From Aquirhabdus sp. (GTDB lineage: Bacteria > Pseudomonadota > Gammaproteobacteria > Pseudomonadales > Moraxellaceae), in contig JASLFQ010000034.1 in the NCBI GenBank assembly GCA_030150595.1, positions 1-8,654 of the forward strand: DNA of 8,654 nt. Direction: 5' to 3'. Within the stretch, counting starts at the first letter, position 1; every line of letters starts with the position of its first letter. The notes below the pieces were generated by a model. The model was not told the DNA's origin. It was given only the letters and a program-made list of their open reading frames with translations, and searched no databases. Position numbers and translations under genes: made by a program. Positions 1 through 6,464 of this stretch are shown in pieces.

Positions 1-33
1 CTAAGCAGAAAAGCAACATGATGGAATTATAAC

Positions 34-59
34 CAAATTTATGTGTAAATGTAAATTTG
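34..59. repeat. AT-rich inverted repeat upstream of yacG
   Basis: The arms CAAATTTA (34-41) and TAAATTTG (52-59) are exact reverse complements separated by 10 bases. The loop and right arm also contain a tandem GTAAAT pair (45-56). No T-run follows the right arm, so an intrinsic terminator is not supported. It could be an operator, or a remnant hairpin behind an upstream gene cut by the window edge. The surrounding stretch 1-191 shows no recognisable gene. Frame 1 reads a few codons and stops at 19-21, which could be the tail of a preceding gene but is too short to identify. Confidence 0.4.
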
Positions 60-191
60 TGTTGGACAAAATAAATTTTTATATTGGTAATCGACAAAGA
101 TACAATAAACATAGATGGAGATTCTCCCAACAACCTTAACCACTACTACACTAATGCTAGATACCACACCACTGTTAATCAGAGAAATATC

Positions 192-404
192 ATGAGTCAA
201 ATTCTTGAAGAAATTTCAAATCGTGAATTTCCTTGTCCACGTTGCAAAAAGCCCGCTCGCTGGGCCGACAACCCTTTTCGTCCATTCTGCTGCGAACGTT
301 GTAAAATGATTGATCTCGGCGCTTGGGCGAATGAAGACTATCGCGTACCTGTAAATGACGGCGCGCAACATACCGAAAACGAAACCAATAACTTCGAAGA
401 ATAA
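192..404 (+). CDS. yacG: YacG, zinc-binding DNA gyrase inhibitor
   Basis: This 70-residue protein matches the YacG family, whose E. coli member (about 65 aa) binds GyrB and inhibits gyrase in the cytoplasm. The zinc finger is visible as CPRC near residues 15-18 and CCERC near residues 34-38, with the family hallmark PFRPFC between them, followed by [15 protein letters not shown]. The C-terminal tail is acidic and probably disordered, as in homologues. The frame stays open upstream to a TTG at 84, but that extension is unlike the family. ATG 192 gives the normal short N terminus and has a modest AGAGA ribosome binding site at 181-185. In Acinetobacter-type genomes yacG follows type IV pilus and coaE genes; that neighbour would lie left of the window. 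No terminator is clear in the 64 bp before the converging cyclase gene. Confidence 0.94.
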   Translation: MSQILEEISNREFPCPRCKKPARWADNPFRPFCCERCKMIDLGAWANEDYRVPVNDGAQHTENETNNFEE

Positions 405-468
405 CGTTACTCGTGATTAAGTAGGCCGCTTCAGAGACAACCTTGTTAGCCCATAAGAGTAAATAGAA

Positions 469-1761
469 TTAGGAATTGGATGTCAGATTCAGTGCATCAA
501 GATCGTTCTCTTGATTGATGACTGCCTGATCGCTCTTTCTATCTTGAGGCGTATGAGCACTATCCACCACTAATAAATGGTTATAGTGCACCACTTGATT
601 ACGGCCCAAATCTTTTGCTTTGTACAAGGCTTGATCTGCTTGAGACAGTATTTGGTCAATGCCAGTCATTCCAAAGGGCGCGAATGTAGAGACTCCAACA
701 CTGGCAGTGACCTTAACCATTTGTCCTGATGAACCTTGAACACTGATATCCGCAATCTTTTTGCGAATGCGCTCCGCAACGCTCATCCCGATTTCATACG
801 CAGAGCGATACAACACAACAATAAATTCCTCACCGCCAAAACGCCCTGCTAAATCATTTTTACGCATGGTCGATTGCAATAAGTGTCCCACTCCACGTAG
901 TACATTGTCACCCACCATGTGTCCATGTACATCATTGATCTGCTTAAAATGATCTAGATCGAGCAGCAAAATAGAAACTTGATCGGCCTCTGTACTCATC
1001 TCGAGTAAGCGCTCAAGATGTTCATTGACCGTGCGTCGATTATATAAATTCGTAAGGGAATCCAACTGGCTAAGTAGCGTGACTTCATGTCCCCGCTCGT
1101 GCCATTGTTTGAAAATGACATCCGATAGAATGATAATAATGACCGCAGGCGGCATCATAAAATATAATTGGCTATAAAAATAAAAAGGCGAATATTGTTT
1201 TAAATCACTTGCGCTAATCTCACTATATGCGGGCGCGTAAGGAATCAATCCCAAAGTGCCTGCATATGCCAAGCCCACCATGAAAATCATGGAGAGGATC
1301 GTTAAGGGCAATACAATCGCTCTCGGAAACAATGCTAGCCCGATGAGTGGCGTACCCACCAAAAATATGCCGGTTGCTGGGCTCATTGCTCCCAACATAT
1401 AACCATTGACGCACATCGCAACTGCATAAAATGCATTCACCACCAAAGGCATATATTGATTTGCTGTTGCATTATTACGCCAAATAAAACAAGCCCATAT
1501 TAAAAGCGCAGACAATAGAATGGTCAAGCCAATAAGCTCACCCAGCAGATGAAACATCGGCGGGTTAATATAACGTTGCCAATCTGGATTAAGTGTTACA
1601 ACAAAGACATAAAAAAGAAAGAAAAAAGACAAGCCAAACATCAGCGCAAGCACAAGCATACTTTTTTGAACACGACTCCATTCCATCACAATCACTGTGC
1701 CCGCAGTGCGCTGATACAATGCTGCAATATATTCTTTTATGCTTACATTCAGGAGCTTCAT
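469..1761 (-). CDS. membrane-anchored diguanylate cyclase (GGDEF)
   Basis: The product makes the second messenger cyclic-di-GMP from two GTP at the inner membrane. The N-terminal half holds about six hydrophobic helices (roughly 34-56, 71-95, 105-125, 130-146, 148-172 and 197-215) with no recognised periplasmic sensor domain. The GGDEF domain spans about 228-395: DSLTNLYNRR (234-243), DLDHFKQIND (268-277) with a metal-binding Asp, and an intact GGEEF active site (309-313). An RxxD inhibitory site (R300-D303) lies five residues before it, so product feedback is expected. A polar tail of about 35 residues follows. The start is uncertain. ATG 1761 has GGAAGG only one or two bases upstream, which is unusually close, whereas Met26 (ATG at 1686) lies just before the first helix but has no good ribosome binding site. 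It is divergent from the amidotransferase gene and convergent with yacG. What it senses cannot be read from the sequence. Confidence 0.94.
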   Translation of the reverse strand: MKLLNVSIKEYIAALYQRTAGTVIVMEWSRVQKSMLVLALMFGLSFFFLFYVFVVTLNPDWQRYINPPMFHLLGELIGLTILLSALLIWACFIWRNNATANQYMPLVVNAFYAVAMCVNGYMLGAMSPATGIFLVGTPLIGLALFPRAIVLPLTILSMIFMVGLAYAGTLGLIPYAPAYSEISASDLKQYSPFYFYSQLYFMMPPAVIIIILSDVIFKQWHERGHEVTLLSQLDSLTNLYNRRTVNEHLERLLEMSTEADQVSILLLDLDHFKQINDVHGHMVGDNVLRGVGHLLQSTMRKNDLAGRFGGEEFIVVLYRSAYEIGMSVAERIRKKIADISVQGSSGQMVKVTASVGVSTFAPFGMTGIDQILSQADQALYKAKDLGRNQVVHYNHLLVVDSAHTPQDRKSDQAVINQENDLDALNLTSNS

Positions 1762-2028
1762 GTCCTTCCCAAACCCAGTATAGGCATGTCCAAGGACAAA
1801 AATTTATATTCTCGGCCAAGGGATACCATCTATTTTTTGTTATTTCAGACGAGTAACTTCAAAAGTCAATCATCACTATTTGTTTGAAGCGCATCCTAGC
1901 GTATTGATCATTTTTTAACAACATCGCCTGATCAGCTCTTTACAATACGACTACTGAAGCTCTTATCAGACCAGTCTTTTCCGACTACCAGTTATCACAT
2001 TTAATGAAAAGCACTCCTTAATTGAATG

Positions 2029-2047
2029 TTTGCATTTCATATGCAAA
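2029..2047. repeat. inverted repeat upstream of the amidotransferase gene
   Basis: TTTGCAT (2029-2035) and ATGCAAA (2041-2047) are exact reverse complements around a 5-base centre. Its position, about 40 bp upstream of the TATACT box, fits an operator or activator site. A consensus-like TTGACA follows at 2050-2055, but no -10 box lies at the right distance from it. Confidence 0.4.
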
Positions 2048-2076
2048 ACTTGACAGAATCTCATCTATAGAAGCGT

Positions 2077-2102
2077 GCTATCCACTATACTTTAGGGATA
2101 GC
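2077..2102 (+). promoter_or_regulatory. candidate -10 box inside an inverted repeat
   Basis: GCTATCC (2077-2083) and GGATAGC (2096-2102) form a perfect 7-bp inverted repeat whose 12-base centre contains TATACT (2086-2091), a 5 of 6 match to the -10 consensus. Transcription would begin near 2098 and leave a leader of about 80 bases before the amidotransferase ATG. No good -35 hexamer sits 16-18 bp upstream. A repressor bound to the two arms would cover the -10 box, so this may be promoter and operator in one. There is no direct evidence beyond the sequence symmetry. Confidence 0.4.
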
Positions 2103-2176
2103 GACCAACCTATTTTTATTCTTGAATAATGGGACAAACGTCATCATTACTCAATGTCAGGAGTTTAGATCTCGAC

Positions 2177-2992
2177 ATGTGCCAACTACTCGGCATGAAC
2201 TGTGCGACACCTACAGACATTACCTTTTCATTTAAAGGTTTTACGCAGCGCGCAGGCGTAACCTCCGATCATTCGGATGGGTGGGGCATCGCGTTTTTTG
2301 AGCACAAAGCGTGTCGTTTATTTGTCGAGAGTCAATCTGCGGTCGACTCCCCTATCGCAAACTGTTTGCGAAATCATCCGATTAAATCGAAAAATGTGAT
2401 CGCACATATCCGCAAAGCGACTCAAGGAAAAATTGAACTCGAGAACAGTCATCCGTTCATGCGTGAGTTATGGGGACGGCATTGGATCTTTGCGCACAAT
2501 GGCAATCTACAAAATTATACACCTACGCTTGACGGCAGTTTTGTGCCTGTGGGTACGACTGACAGTGAACGAGCCTACTGCGCCATACTTCAGAATTTGC
2601 GCGAACGCTTTGGTTATGTCGAACCGACGTTAGAACAGATTTTTGAGGCACTAGCGGATATCGCCCCACAAATTGCGGCACATGGGACCTTTAATTTTAT
2701 TTTATCGAATGGACAAGCATTATTTGCTTACGCTACAACCAACCTCTATTGGCTTGTGCGGGCATGGCCATTTAGTCAGGCACACTTAGTCGATATGGAT
2801 GTTGATATTGATTTTAGCCGTCATACCACGCCTGAAGATCGAGTCGCCGTCATTGCCACAGAACCATTGACTGACAACGAGCAATGGACAGCGTTCAAAT
2901 GTGGAGAGTTACTTGGATTTGTGGATGGCCATTTGCGTTATCAAAAGCAAACACAGGTCATCCCTAATCCAGCACTGGATCAAACTGCATAA
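2177..2992 (+). CDS. yafJ: YafJ-type class II glutamine amidotransferase
   Basis: This 271-residue protein is a close match to E. coli YafJ, an Ntn-hydrolase glutamine amidotransferase with no established acceptor substrate. It should hydrolyse glutamine to glutamate and ammonia. The expected parts are present: Cys2, which becomes the N-terminal nucleophile after Met removal; DHSDGWG (31-37); HIRKA (77-81); ENSHPF (89-94); AHNGNL (106-111); and the glutamine-binding TTDSE (127-131). The length is close to YafJ with a slightly longer C terminus. An in-frame ATG at 2129 would add 16 residues and bury the nucleophile, so ATG 2177 is chosen. Its AGGAG (2159-2163) lies 13 bases upstream, longer than usual. 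There is no synthase domain, so any partner that uses the ammonia is unknown. It converges on hemH with 19 bp between stops and no obvious terminator. Confidence 0.93.
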   Translation: MCQLLGMNCATPTDITFSFKGFTQRAGVTSDHSDGWGIAFFEHKACRLFVESQSAVDSPIANCLRNHPIKSKNVIAHIRKATQGKIELENSHPFMRELWGRHWIFAHNGNLQNYTPTLDGSFVPVGTTDSERAYCAILQNLRERFGYVEPTLEQIFEALADIAPQIAAHGTFNFILSNGQALFAYATTNLYWLVRAWPFSQAHLVDMDVDIDFSRHTTPEDRVAVIATEPLTDNEQWTAFKCGELLGFVDGHLRYQKQTQVIPNPALDQTA

Positions 2993-3011
2993 ATATCAAA
3001 CGAACCGATCT

Positions 3012-4037
3012 CTAGCGCTGAGCCAGTGCAGTCAATCCATCTAATATCGGATTGACCAGATCTGCCATCATGTCGATATGTAAATCATCAACATTGAGCG
3101 CTGGAATATAACCATAGGTTTCACCACCTGCCTGTAAAAAGACATCGCGATTTTCTACCTTAAGCTCTTCTAATGTTTCCAAACAATCTGCAGAAAATGC
3201 AGGACTCATGACTTGCACTGATTTCACGCGGGACTGTGCCCATTCCGTCAAAATCACATTGGTATAAGGCTTAACCCACTCTTGCCGACCAAACCGGGAT
3301 TGAAAGCTAATCGCCCAACAATCCTCCGCTAAGCCTAGCGTTTGCGCGACAAGCGTTGCAGTCACATGACAGCGCTCTGGATAAGGATCACCGCGATCCG
3401 CATAAGGTTGAGGAATGCCATGAAAAGACATCAGTAACTTGTCTGGTACACCATGCCGCGCCTGATAACGCCGTATACTATCCGCAAGCGCCTGTATATA
3501 AAGTGGATGAGCAAAATAGTCTTTAATAAAAGCAAAGGAAAGAAGATTACGTTGCGTTTGCATCCAACGGCTCACGACATCCGATACTGCACCTGTTGAA
3601 GTTGCCGAATACTGAGGAAATAAGGGCAAAATAACAAAATGCTCAATACCACGTTCATGTAAGCCATCCATCGCCGAGATCATGGAAGGATTGCCATAGG
3701 TCATCACAGGCAGCACTTCAACATTCGACCGCCCAAGCGCAGATATTTTTTGAGTTAATGCCGCAGCCTGTGCCCGCAATATCTTACGCATCGGAGAGTC
3801 GCCATCCCAGATCAATGCATAGGCATGTGCAACACGCTTGGATCGTAACGGAATGACGAAGAGATTGAGTATGACCACCCAAAGCAAATGCGGAATCTCA
3901 ATCACACGGGGATCAGATAAAAATTGGCGTAAATAACGACCAACGGATTTCGGCGTTGGCGCATCAGGCGTGCCCAAATTCACCAACAGTACGGCTACTT
4001 TTGGTGGATGAGCAACATCAGGATGTGGAGTACTCAT
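3012..4037 (-). CDS. hemH: ferrochelatase (HemH)
   Basis: HemH inserts Fe2+ into protoporphyrin IX in the last step of protoheme synthesis, at the cytoplasmic face of the inner membrane. The 341-residue protein carries the family landmarks in order: [11 protein letters not shown] (17-27), [14 protein letters not shown] (137-150), [16 protein letters not shown] (204-219) with the metal-binding His206, [16 protein letters not shown] (244-259), and [15 protein letters not shown] (278-292) with the catalytic Glu287. It is slightly longer than the E. coli enzyme (320 aa), mainly at the N terminus. ATG 4037 is preceded by a close, weak TAGGT. It lies 52 bp downstream of the DUF4062 gene on the same strand with no T-rich terminator between them, so co-transcription is possible. 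No other heme gene is in the window. Confidence 0.97.
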   Translation of the reverse strand: MSTPHPDVAHPPKVAVLLVNLGTPDAPTPKSVGRYLRQFLSDPRVIEIPHLLWVVILNLFVIPLRSKRVAHAYALIWDGDSPMRKILRAQAAALTQKISALGRSNVEVLPVMTYGNPSMISAMDGLHERGIEHFVILPLFPQYSATSTGAVSDVVSRWMQTQRNLLSFAFIKDYFAHPLYIQALADSIRRYQARHGVPDKLLMSFHGIPQPYADRGDPYPERCHVTATLVAQTLGLAEDCWAISFQSRFGRQEWVKPYTNVILTEWAQSRVKSVQVMSPAFSADCLETLEELKVENRDVFLQAGGETYGYIPALNVDDLHIDMMADLVNPILDGLTALAQR

Positions 4038-4066
4038 GTGACCTAGAACTCGATTAAGAGGATCTC

Positions 4067-4104
4067 GGAACGAATCTTAGGTTGTCTACCTACGAACCCG
4101 TTCC
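4067..4104 (-). other. two-part stem-loop at the DUF4062-hemH junction
   Basis: An outer stem GGAACG/CGTTCC (4067-4072 with 4099-4104) and an inner stem TAGGT/ACCTA (4078-4082 with 4088-4092, 5-base loop) are separated by an unpaired internal loop. The structure includes the last codons and the stop of the DUF4062 gene. On the minus-strand transcript no run of T follows, so it does not look like an intrinsic terminator. It could instead affect mRNA stability or the relative expression of hemH. The inner stem alone is short enough to be chance. Confidence 0.35.
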
Positions 4105-5169
4105 TAAGCTTTGATGTGCCATGAGCTTGTTCAAACGTTCCTCGCCCAACTCAGATAGCCCCCACAAAATATGATGCCGCGCATCACGACCAACAGGGAC
4201 AATCCATTGATTGTTCTTAAATTGAATTTTAATCGCATGCAGTGCACGCACATTAATCTGGCAGCGCGCTGTTGCATGCGCACGCGGCATACTTTCCTGA
4301 ACGTCACGTAATGCAGAAATGTTTAAGTATTCGTTAAGCACTCGCGCAAAACTCTCTTCTGGTGCTGGAGGGCGAAAGCCTGGGCCTACAGCAACCAAAA
4401 GCTCATTCCAAGTCATCTGTCGACGTGGACGCAGCTCACGAAAATTACCATCTTGATACGCATGAACGCGATAATCAAACGCCATCAGTTCATCACCACG
4501 AACAATAGGAACATCCAGCGGAGTGGAGTCGTCGCCCACGGGTGTAGTCATCTGTTCAGCAAGAGCCGCAGGCAATGAACCCGAAGCTCCTCGACCTCGG
4601 CCAACCGTCATGAGCTGAGCATTTTTTTGACGGAGTTTTTCGTTCTCCAGTTGCAGTGCTTGCATCGGCGCATCATTCGGACGAACCCATCCTAATGATG
4701 GATAACGTTGCGTCAGCTGAGGCATTGCATGACGCAGAATCACTTCAAGTTCACGTGGCTCACGAAACGTCACAACCATATCGCGCTCACGCTGTAACTG
4801 ACGACGAAAATCTTCAAATTTTCGTTGCCCATCTTTAGTCTGTTCTTGTAAATCTGGTGAGCGACTTTCTGGAGACTCATGCAAGATGACTAAAACAGGT
4901 TTTTGTTTGGTAATTGCGTAAATATATTCAAGGTGAACATAGCTGACGCCCGATGCGGATAACTCACCGTACCGAGATCCAAGCAAAAGAACAAAATAAT
5001 CGCAGTCATCAATCTGACGACGTGCAAATGCAGTTGTTAGTGGCGTCCGCGCCTCTAATCCCCAAGAAAAAAATCCAAGACTTGCTAAAGTTTGTGTCAG
5101 TACTGAACGTTCAGGCTGCATATCTGCGCCTGTAGTACTGATAAATACATGATACCGCTTGTCGATCAT
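4090..5169 (-). CDS. DUF4062 protein with coiled coil and winged-helix-like C terminus
   Basis: Residues about 5-110 of this 359-residue protein match DUF4062, a TIR/SEFIR-like alpha/beta domain known mainly as the N-terminal part of multidomain STAND-type proteins. The pattern seen is YHVFISTTGADMQPERSVL, GLEAR, IDDCDYFVLLLGSRYG, SYVHLEYIYA and KPVLVIL. A heptad-like segment near 168-186 (LQLENEKLRQKNAQL) suggests dimerisation. Residues about 230-350 resemble a winged-helix module ending in LWGLSELGEERLNKLM. There is no NTPase P-loop, repeat array or membrane segment. ATG 5205 would add 12 residues, but ATG 5169 has a good AGGGG (5177-5181) 7 bases upstream and is preferred. It lies between metR and hemH in the same direction. 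Function is unknown: a regulator or conflict-type sensor is possible, but nothing nearby indicates a defence role. Confidence 0.82.
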   Translation of the reverse strand: MIDKRYHVFISTTGADMQPERSVLTQTLASLGFFSWGLEARTPLTTAFARRQIDDCDYFVLLLGSRYGELSASGVSYVHLEYIYAITKQKPVLVILHESPESRSPDLQEQTKDGQRKFEDFRRQLQRERDMVVTFREPRELEVILRHAMPQLTQRYPSLGWVRPNDAPMQALQLENEKLRQKNAQLMTVGRGRGASGSLPAALAEQMTTPVGDDSTPLDVPIVRGDELMAFDYRVHAYQDGNFRELRPRRQMTWNELLVAVGPGFRPPAPEESFARVLNEYLNISALRDVQESMPRAHATARCQINVRALHAIKIQFKNNQWIVPVGRDARHHILWGLSELGEERLNKLMAHQSLGTGS

Positions 5170-5182
5170 CTGATCGCCCCTA

Positions 5183-5224
5183 TATATGACCATATAACCA
5201 TCCAAGGGTCTGGATGTCTGGATG
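5183..5224 (-). promoter_or_regulatory. candidate promoter/operator of the DUF4062 gene
   Basis: Read on the minus strand, CAGACA (5215-5220) and TTATAT (5192-5197) sit 17 bp apart, a fair -35/-10 pair that would start transcription just ahead of the AGGGG ribosome binding site. Two symmetric elements overlap it. One is the 14-bp palindrome TATATG-AC-CATATA (5183-5196). The other is an exact 8-bp tandem repeat, TCTGGATG twice, at 5209-5224. Both could be binding sites for a regulator. Neither hexamer is a strong consensus match. Confidence 0.35.
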
Positions 5225-5250
5225 GCCTCAGCAAATAGTCCATATCACTG

Positions 5251-5264
5251 ACACTGAGCAGTGT
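5251..5264. promoter_or_regulatory. 14-bp palindrome, operator-like
   Basis: ACACTG-AG-CAGTGT is a perfect 6+2+6 palindrome about 80 bp upstream of the DUF4062 start codon. The short centre rules out a useful RNA hairpin loop, so a site for a dimeric DNA-binding protein is the likelier reading. No known consensus was recognised. Confidence 0.35.
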
Positions 5265-5305
5265 ACCGTTGCCTCAATAACCACGCAACTACAAGCTGAC
5301 TGGAT

Positions 5306-5325
5306 ATGTCAAAAAAAACAGACAT
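5306..5325. repeat. inverted repeat around an A8 tract
   Basis: ATGTC (5306-5310) and GACAT (5321-5325) flank a loop with eight consecutive A. The tract may curve the DNA or act as an upstream promoter element. On the minus strand the T8 runs directly into TTGACA (5307-5312), a consensus -35, but the sequence 15-18 bp further on has no convincing -10 box. Confidence 0.3.
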
Positions 5326-5426
5326 TTTGTGACACAGTTTGCATTATTTTAGTAAATATTTTCACAATCTTCAGTACACAAATCATTTAATACTGATTAT
5401 TTATCAACATTCAGTCACTTTATGAC

Positions 5427-5455
5427 AAAAAATGACACTAGCGCCCCTGTGTCAT
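5427..5455 (-). terminator. intrinsic terminator overlapping the metR stop codon
   Basis: On the minus-strand transcript ATGACAC (plus 5449-5455) pairs perfectly with GTGTCAT (plus 5432-5438) across a 10-base loop, followed at once by six T (plus 5427-5432). The metR stop codon (5438-5440) lies at the loop/stem boundary. The stem is 7 bp and only moderately GC-rich, but its position and U-run fit termination of metR and separate it from the DUF4062 gene. Confidence 0.65.
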
Positions 5456-6358
5456 GCGTACAAGCAGCTGCAAGAACCCCTGCATAAAGACTAACTCTTC
5501 ATCAACTTGTCGCACCGCAGCATAAAGCGTTCGACGCAACCCTTGATTCACATCAGCCTGATTAGTTCCTCTAGGTACTAAACGACGACTCACCACCCAA
5601 CCTTTTTGCTCATAATCTTTCACCACCCAATCGGGTAAAGCAGCAATACCGCGACCACTCGCAACCAATTGAATCAGCATCGGTGTCAGCTCAGTCGTTC
5701 GCAATTTGGAAGGCTGCAAACCATAGGGAGCCAAATAACCCGCGACAATATCTAAGCGGGCTGGCTCTACGGGATAGGCAATCAGCGTCTGTGCGGCAAC
5801 TTCCTCAGCGGTAATTTTATTTTGTGTGGCAAGCTGATGCGATGGCGAAAGCACCAAACGTGACTCGTAATCGAACAGCCGATGGTACTGAATCCCTTTC
5901 ATAGGCAAGCAATCCGTTGTCACCAATAGATCAACTTCCCCTTGCTGCAATTGTGTATGCGGCTCAGGTTCGAAACCACTGGCAAAATCCAAATCAACAT
6001 CAGGAAAATCTTGACGATAGCGATTCAGAACAGGCATCAACCAATCAAAACAGCTATGGCATTCAGACGCTAATAACAATCGACCTGTCTGGCCATGCGC
6101 TAAGCGTGATAATTCGCCACGAGCATTATGTACCAGCGGCAACACCTGATCCGCCAATTGCAGCAAGCGTTGCCCCGCTGCAGAAAATTGCAACGGCTTG
6201 GTTTTTCGATTGAGTAAAGACAAAGATAGCCATTGCTCCAACTCTTTGAGTTGATGGGATAATGCCGAGGGCGTGAGATGTAAATGTTCTGCCGCCGCTG
6301 CCAAAGATCCCTCTTCGCGCAAGGCATGCAATGTTTTCAAATGGCGGATTTCAATCAT
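5438..6358 (-). CDS. metR: MetR, LysR-type regulator of methionine genes
   Basis: MetR is a cytoplasmic LysR-family regulator that uses homocysteine as co-inducer and activates metE and other methionine genes. The 306-residue protein starts MIEIRHLKTL as in E. coli MetR (MIEVKHLKTL). The helix-turn-helix is within 1-60 (GSLAAAAEHLHLTPSALSHQ). The effector domain contains ECHSCFDWL (99-107), QQGEVDLLVTTD, LFDYESRLVLSPSH and IAALPDWVV, all typical of MetR. A short insertion (around PRGTNQADVNQ) precedes LYAAVR near the C terminus. The frame is open upstream to 6478, but ATG 6358 gives the family start and has GGAG (6368-6371) 9 bases upstream. It is divergent from metE across 175 bp, the usual MetR-target arrangement, and autoregulation is likely. 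It is closed by its own terminator. Confidence 0.96.
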   Translation of the reverse strand: MIEIRHLKTLHALREEGSLAAAAEHLHLTPSALSHQLKELEQWLSLSLLNRKTKPLQFSAAGQRLLQLADQVLPLVHNARGELSRLAHGQTGRLLLASECHSCFDWLMPVLNRYRQDFPDVDLDFASGFEPEPHTQLQQGEVDLLVTTDCLPMKGIQYHRLFDYESRLVLSPSHQLATQNKITAEEVAAQTLIAYPVEPARLDIVAGYLAPYGLQPSKLRTTELTPMLIQLVASGRGIAALPDWVVKDYEQKGWVVSRRLVPRGTNQADVNQGLRRTLYAAVRQVDEELVFMQGFLQLLVRMTQGR

Positions 6359-6440
6359 AATCACTATCTCCGATAATTTTTTAAAAACACTTCTTGTTTG
6401 ATTTCTATTGCATTTTTCAGACAACAACCAAACATTAATA

Positions 6441-6462
6441 TTTTTCATCTTATCATGAAAAA
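6441..6462. promoter_or_regulatory. 8-bp inverted repeat in the metR-metE intergenic region
   Basis: TTTTTCAT (6441-6448) and ATGAAAAA (6455-6462) are perfect reverse complements around six bases. The arms carry TTCA and TGAA, the MetR half-site sequences, but in the reverse order to the E. coli consensus TGAA-N5-TTCA. It lies about 70-90 bp upstream of metE and about 85-105 bp upstream of metR, a sensible place for a shared regulatory site. Confidence 0.45.
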
Positions 6463-6464
6463 GA

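Larger units (their letters stand above)
1762..2176. other. 415-bp divergent intergenic region
   Basis: No gene is recognisable here. It must hold promoters for the minus-strand cyclase and the plus-strand amidotransferase. For the cyclase, TATAAA (minus, 1803-1808) and the pair TTGACT (1864-1869) with TGAAAT (1842-1847, 16-bp spacer) are weak candidates. For the amidotransferase, TATACT at 2086-2091 is the best -10 box. Two perfect inverted repeats near the right end are listed separately. The middle has two TGATCA palindromes (1905-1910, 1929-1934) and two AGCTCTT copies (1934-1940, 1958-1964), both pairs 24 bp apart. Confidence 0.5.

Noticed and set aside
84..191. N-terminal extension of yacG from a TTG codon
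   Set aside because: The 36 extra residues are unlike any YacG and lack a ribosome binding site; ATG 192 gives the family-typical start.
407..462. TTACTC/GAGTAA inverted repeat as a shared terminator of yacG and the cyclase gene
   Set aside because: The arms are only 6 bp with a 44-base loop and no T-run on either side.
761..952. Small plus-strand open frame inside the cyclase gene
   Set aside because: It lies antisense within a well-supported GGDEF coding region and has no recognisable domain. The same applies to the other short frames overlapping the cyclase, amidotransferase, DUF4062 and metR genes.
1549..1887. 112-codon plus-strand open frame over the start of the cyclase gene
   Set aside because: It mostly mirrors the cyclase membrane segments on the other strand; the composition is odd (Lys/His/Cys-rich) and no family is recognised.
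2050..2055. TTGACA as the -35 of the amidotransferase promoter
   Set aside because: The bases 16-18 bp downstream do not resemble a -10 box, and the TATACT box is 30 bp away.
5306..5332. Possible eight-codon leader peptide (MSKKTDIL)
   Set aside because: There is no ribosome binding site or attenuator-like structure downstream, and it points away from the DUF4062 gene.
5422..5487. 21-codon plus-strand open frame at the metR 3' end
   Set aside because: It overlaps metR and its terminator on the opposite strand, with no ribosome binding site or similarity.
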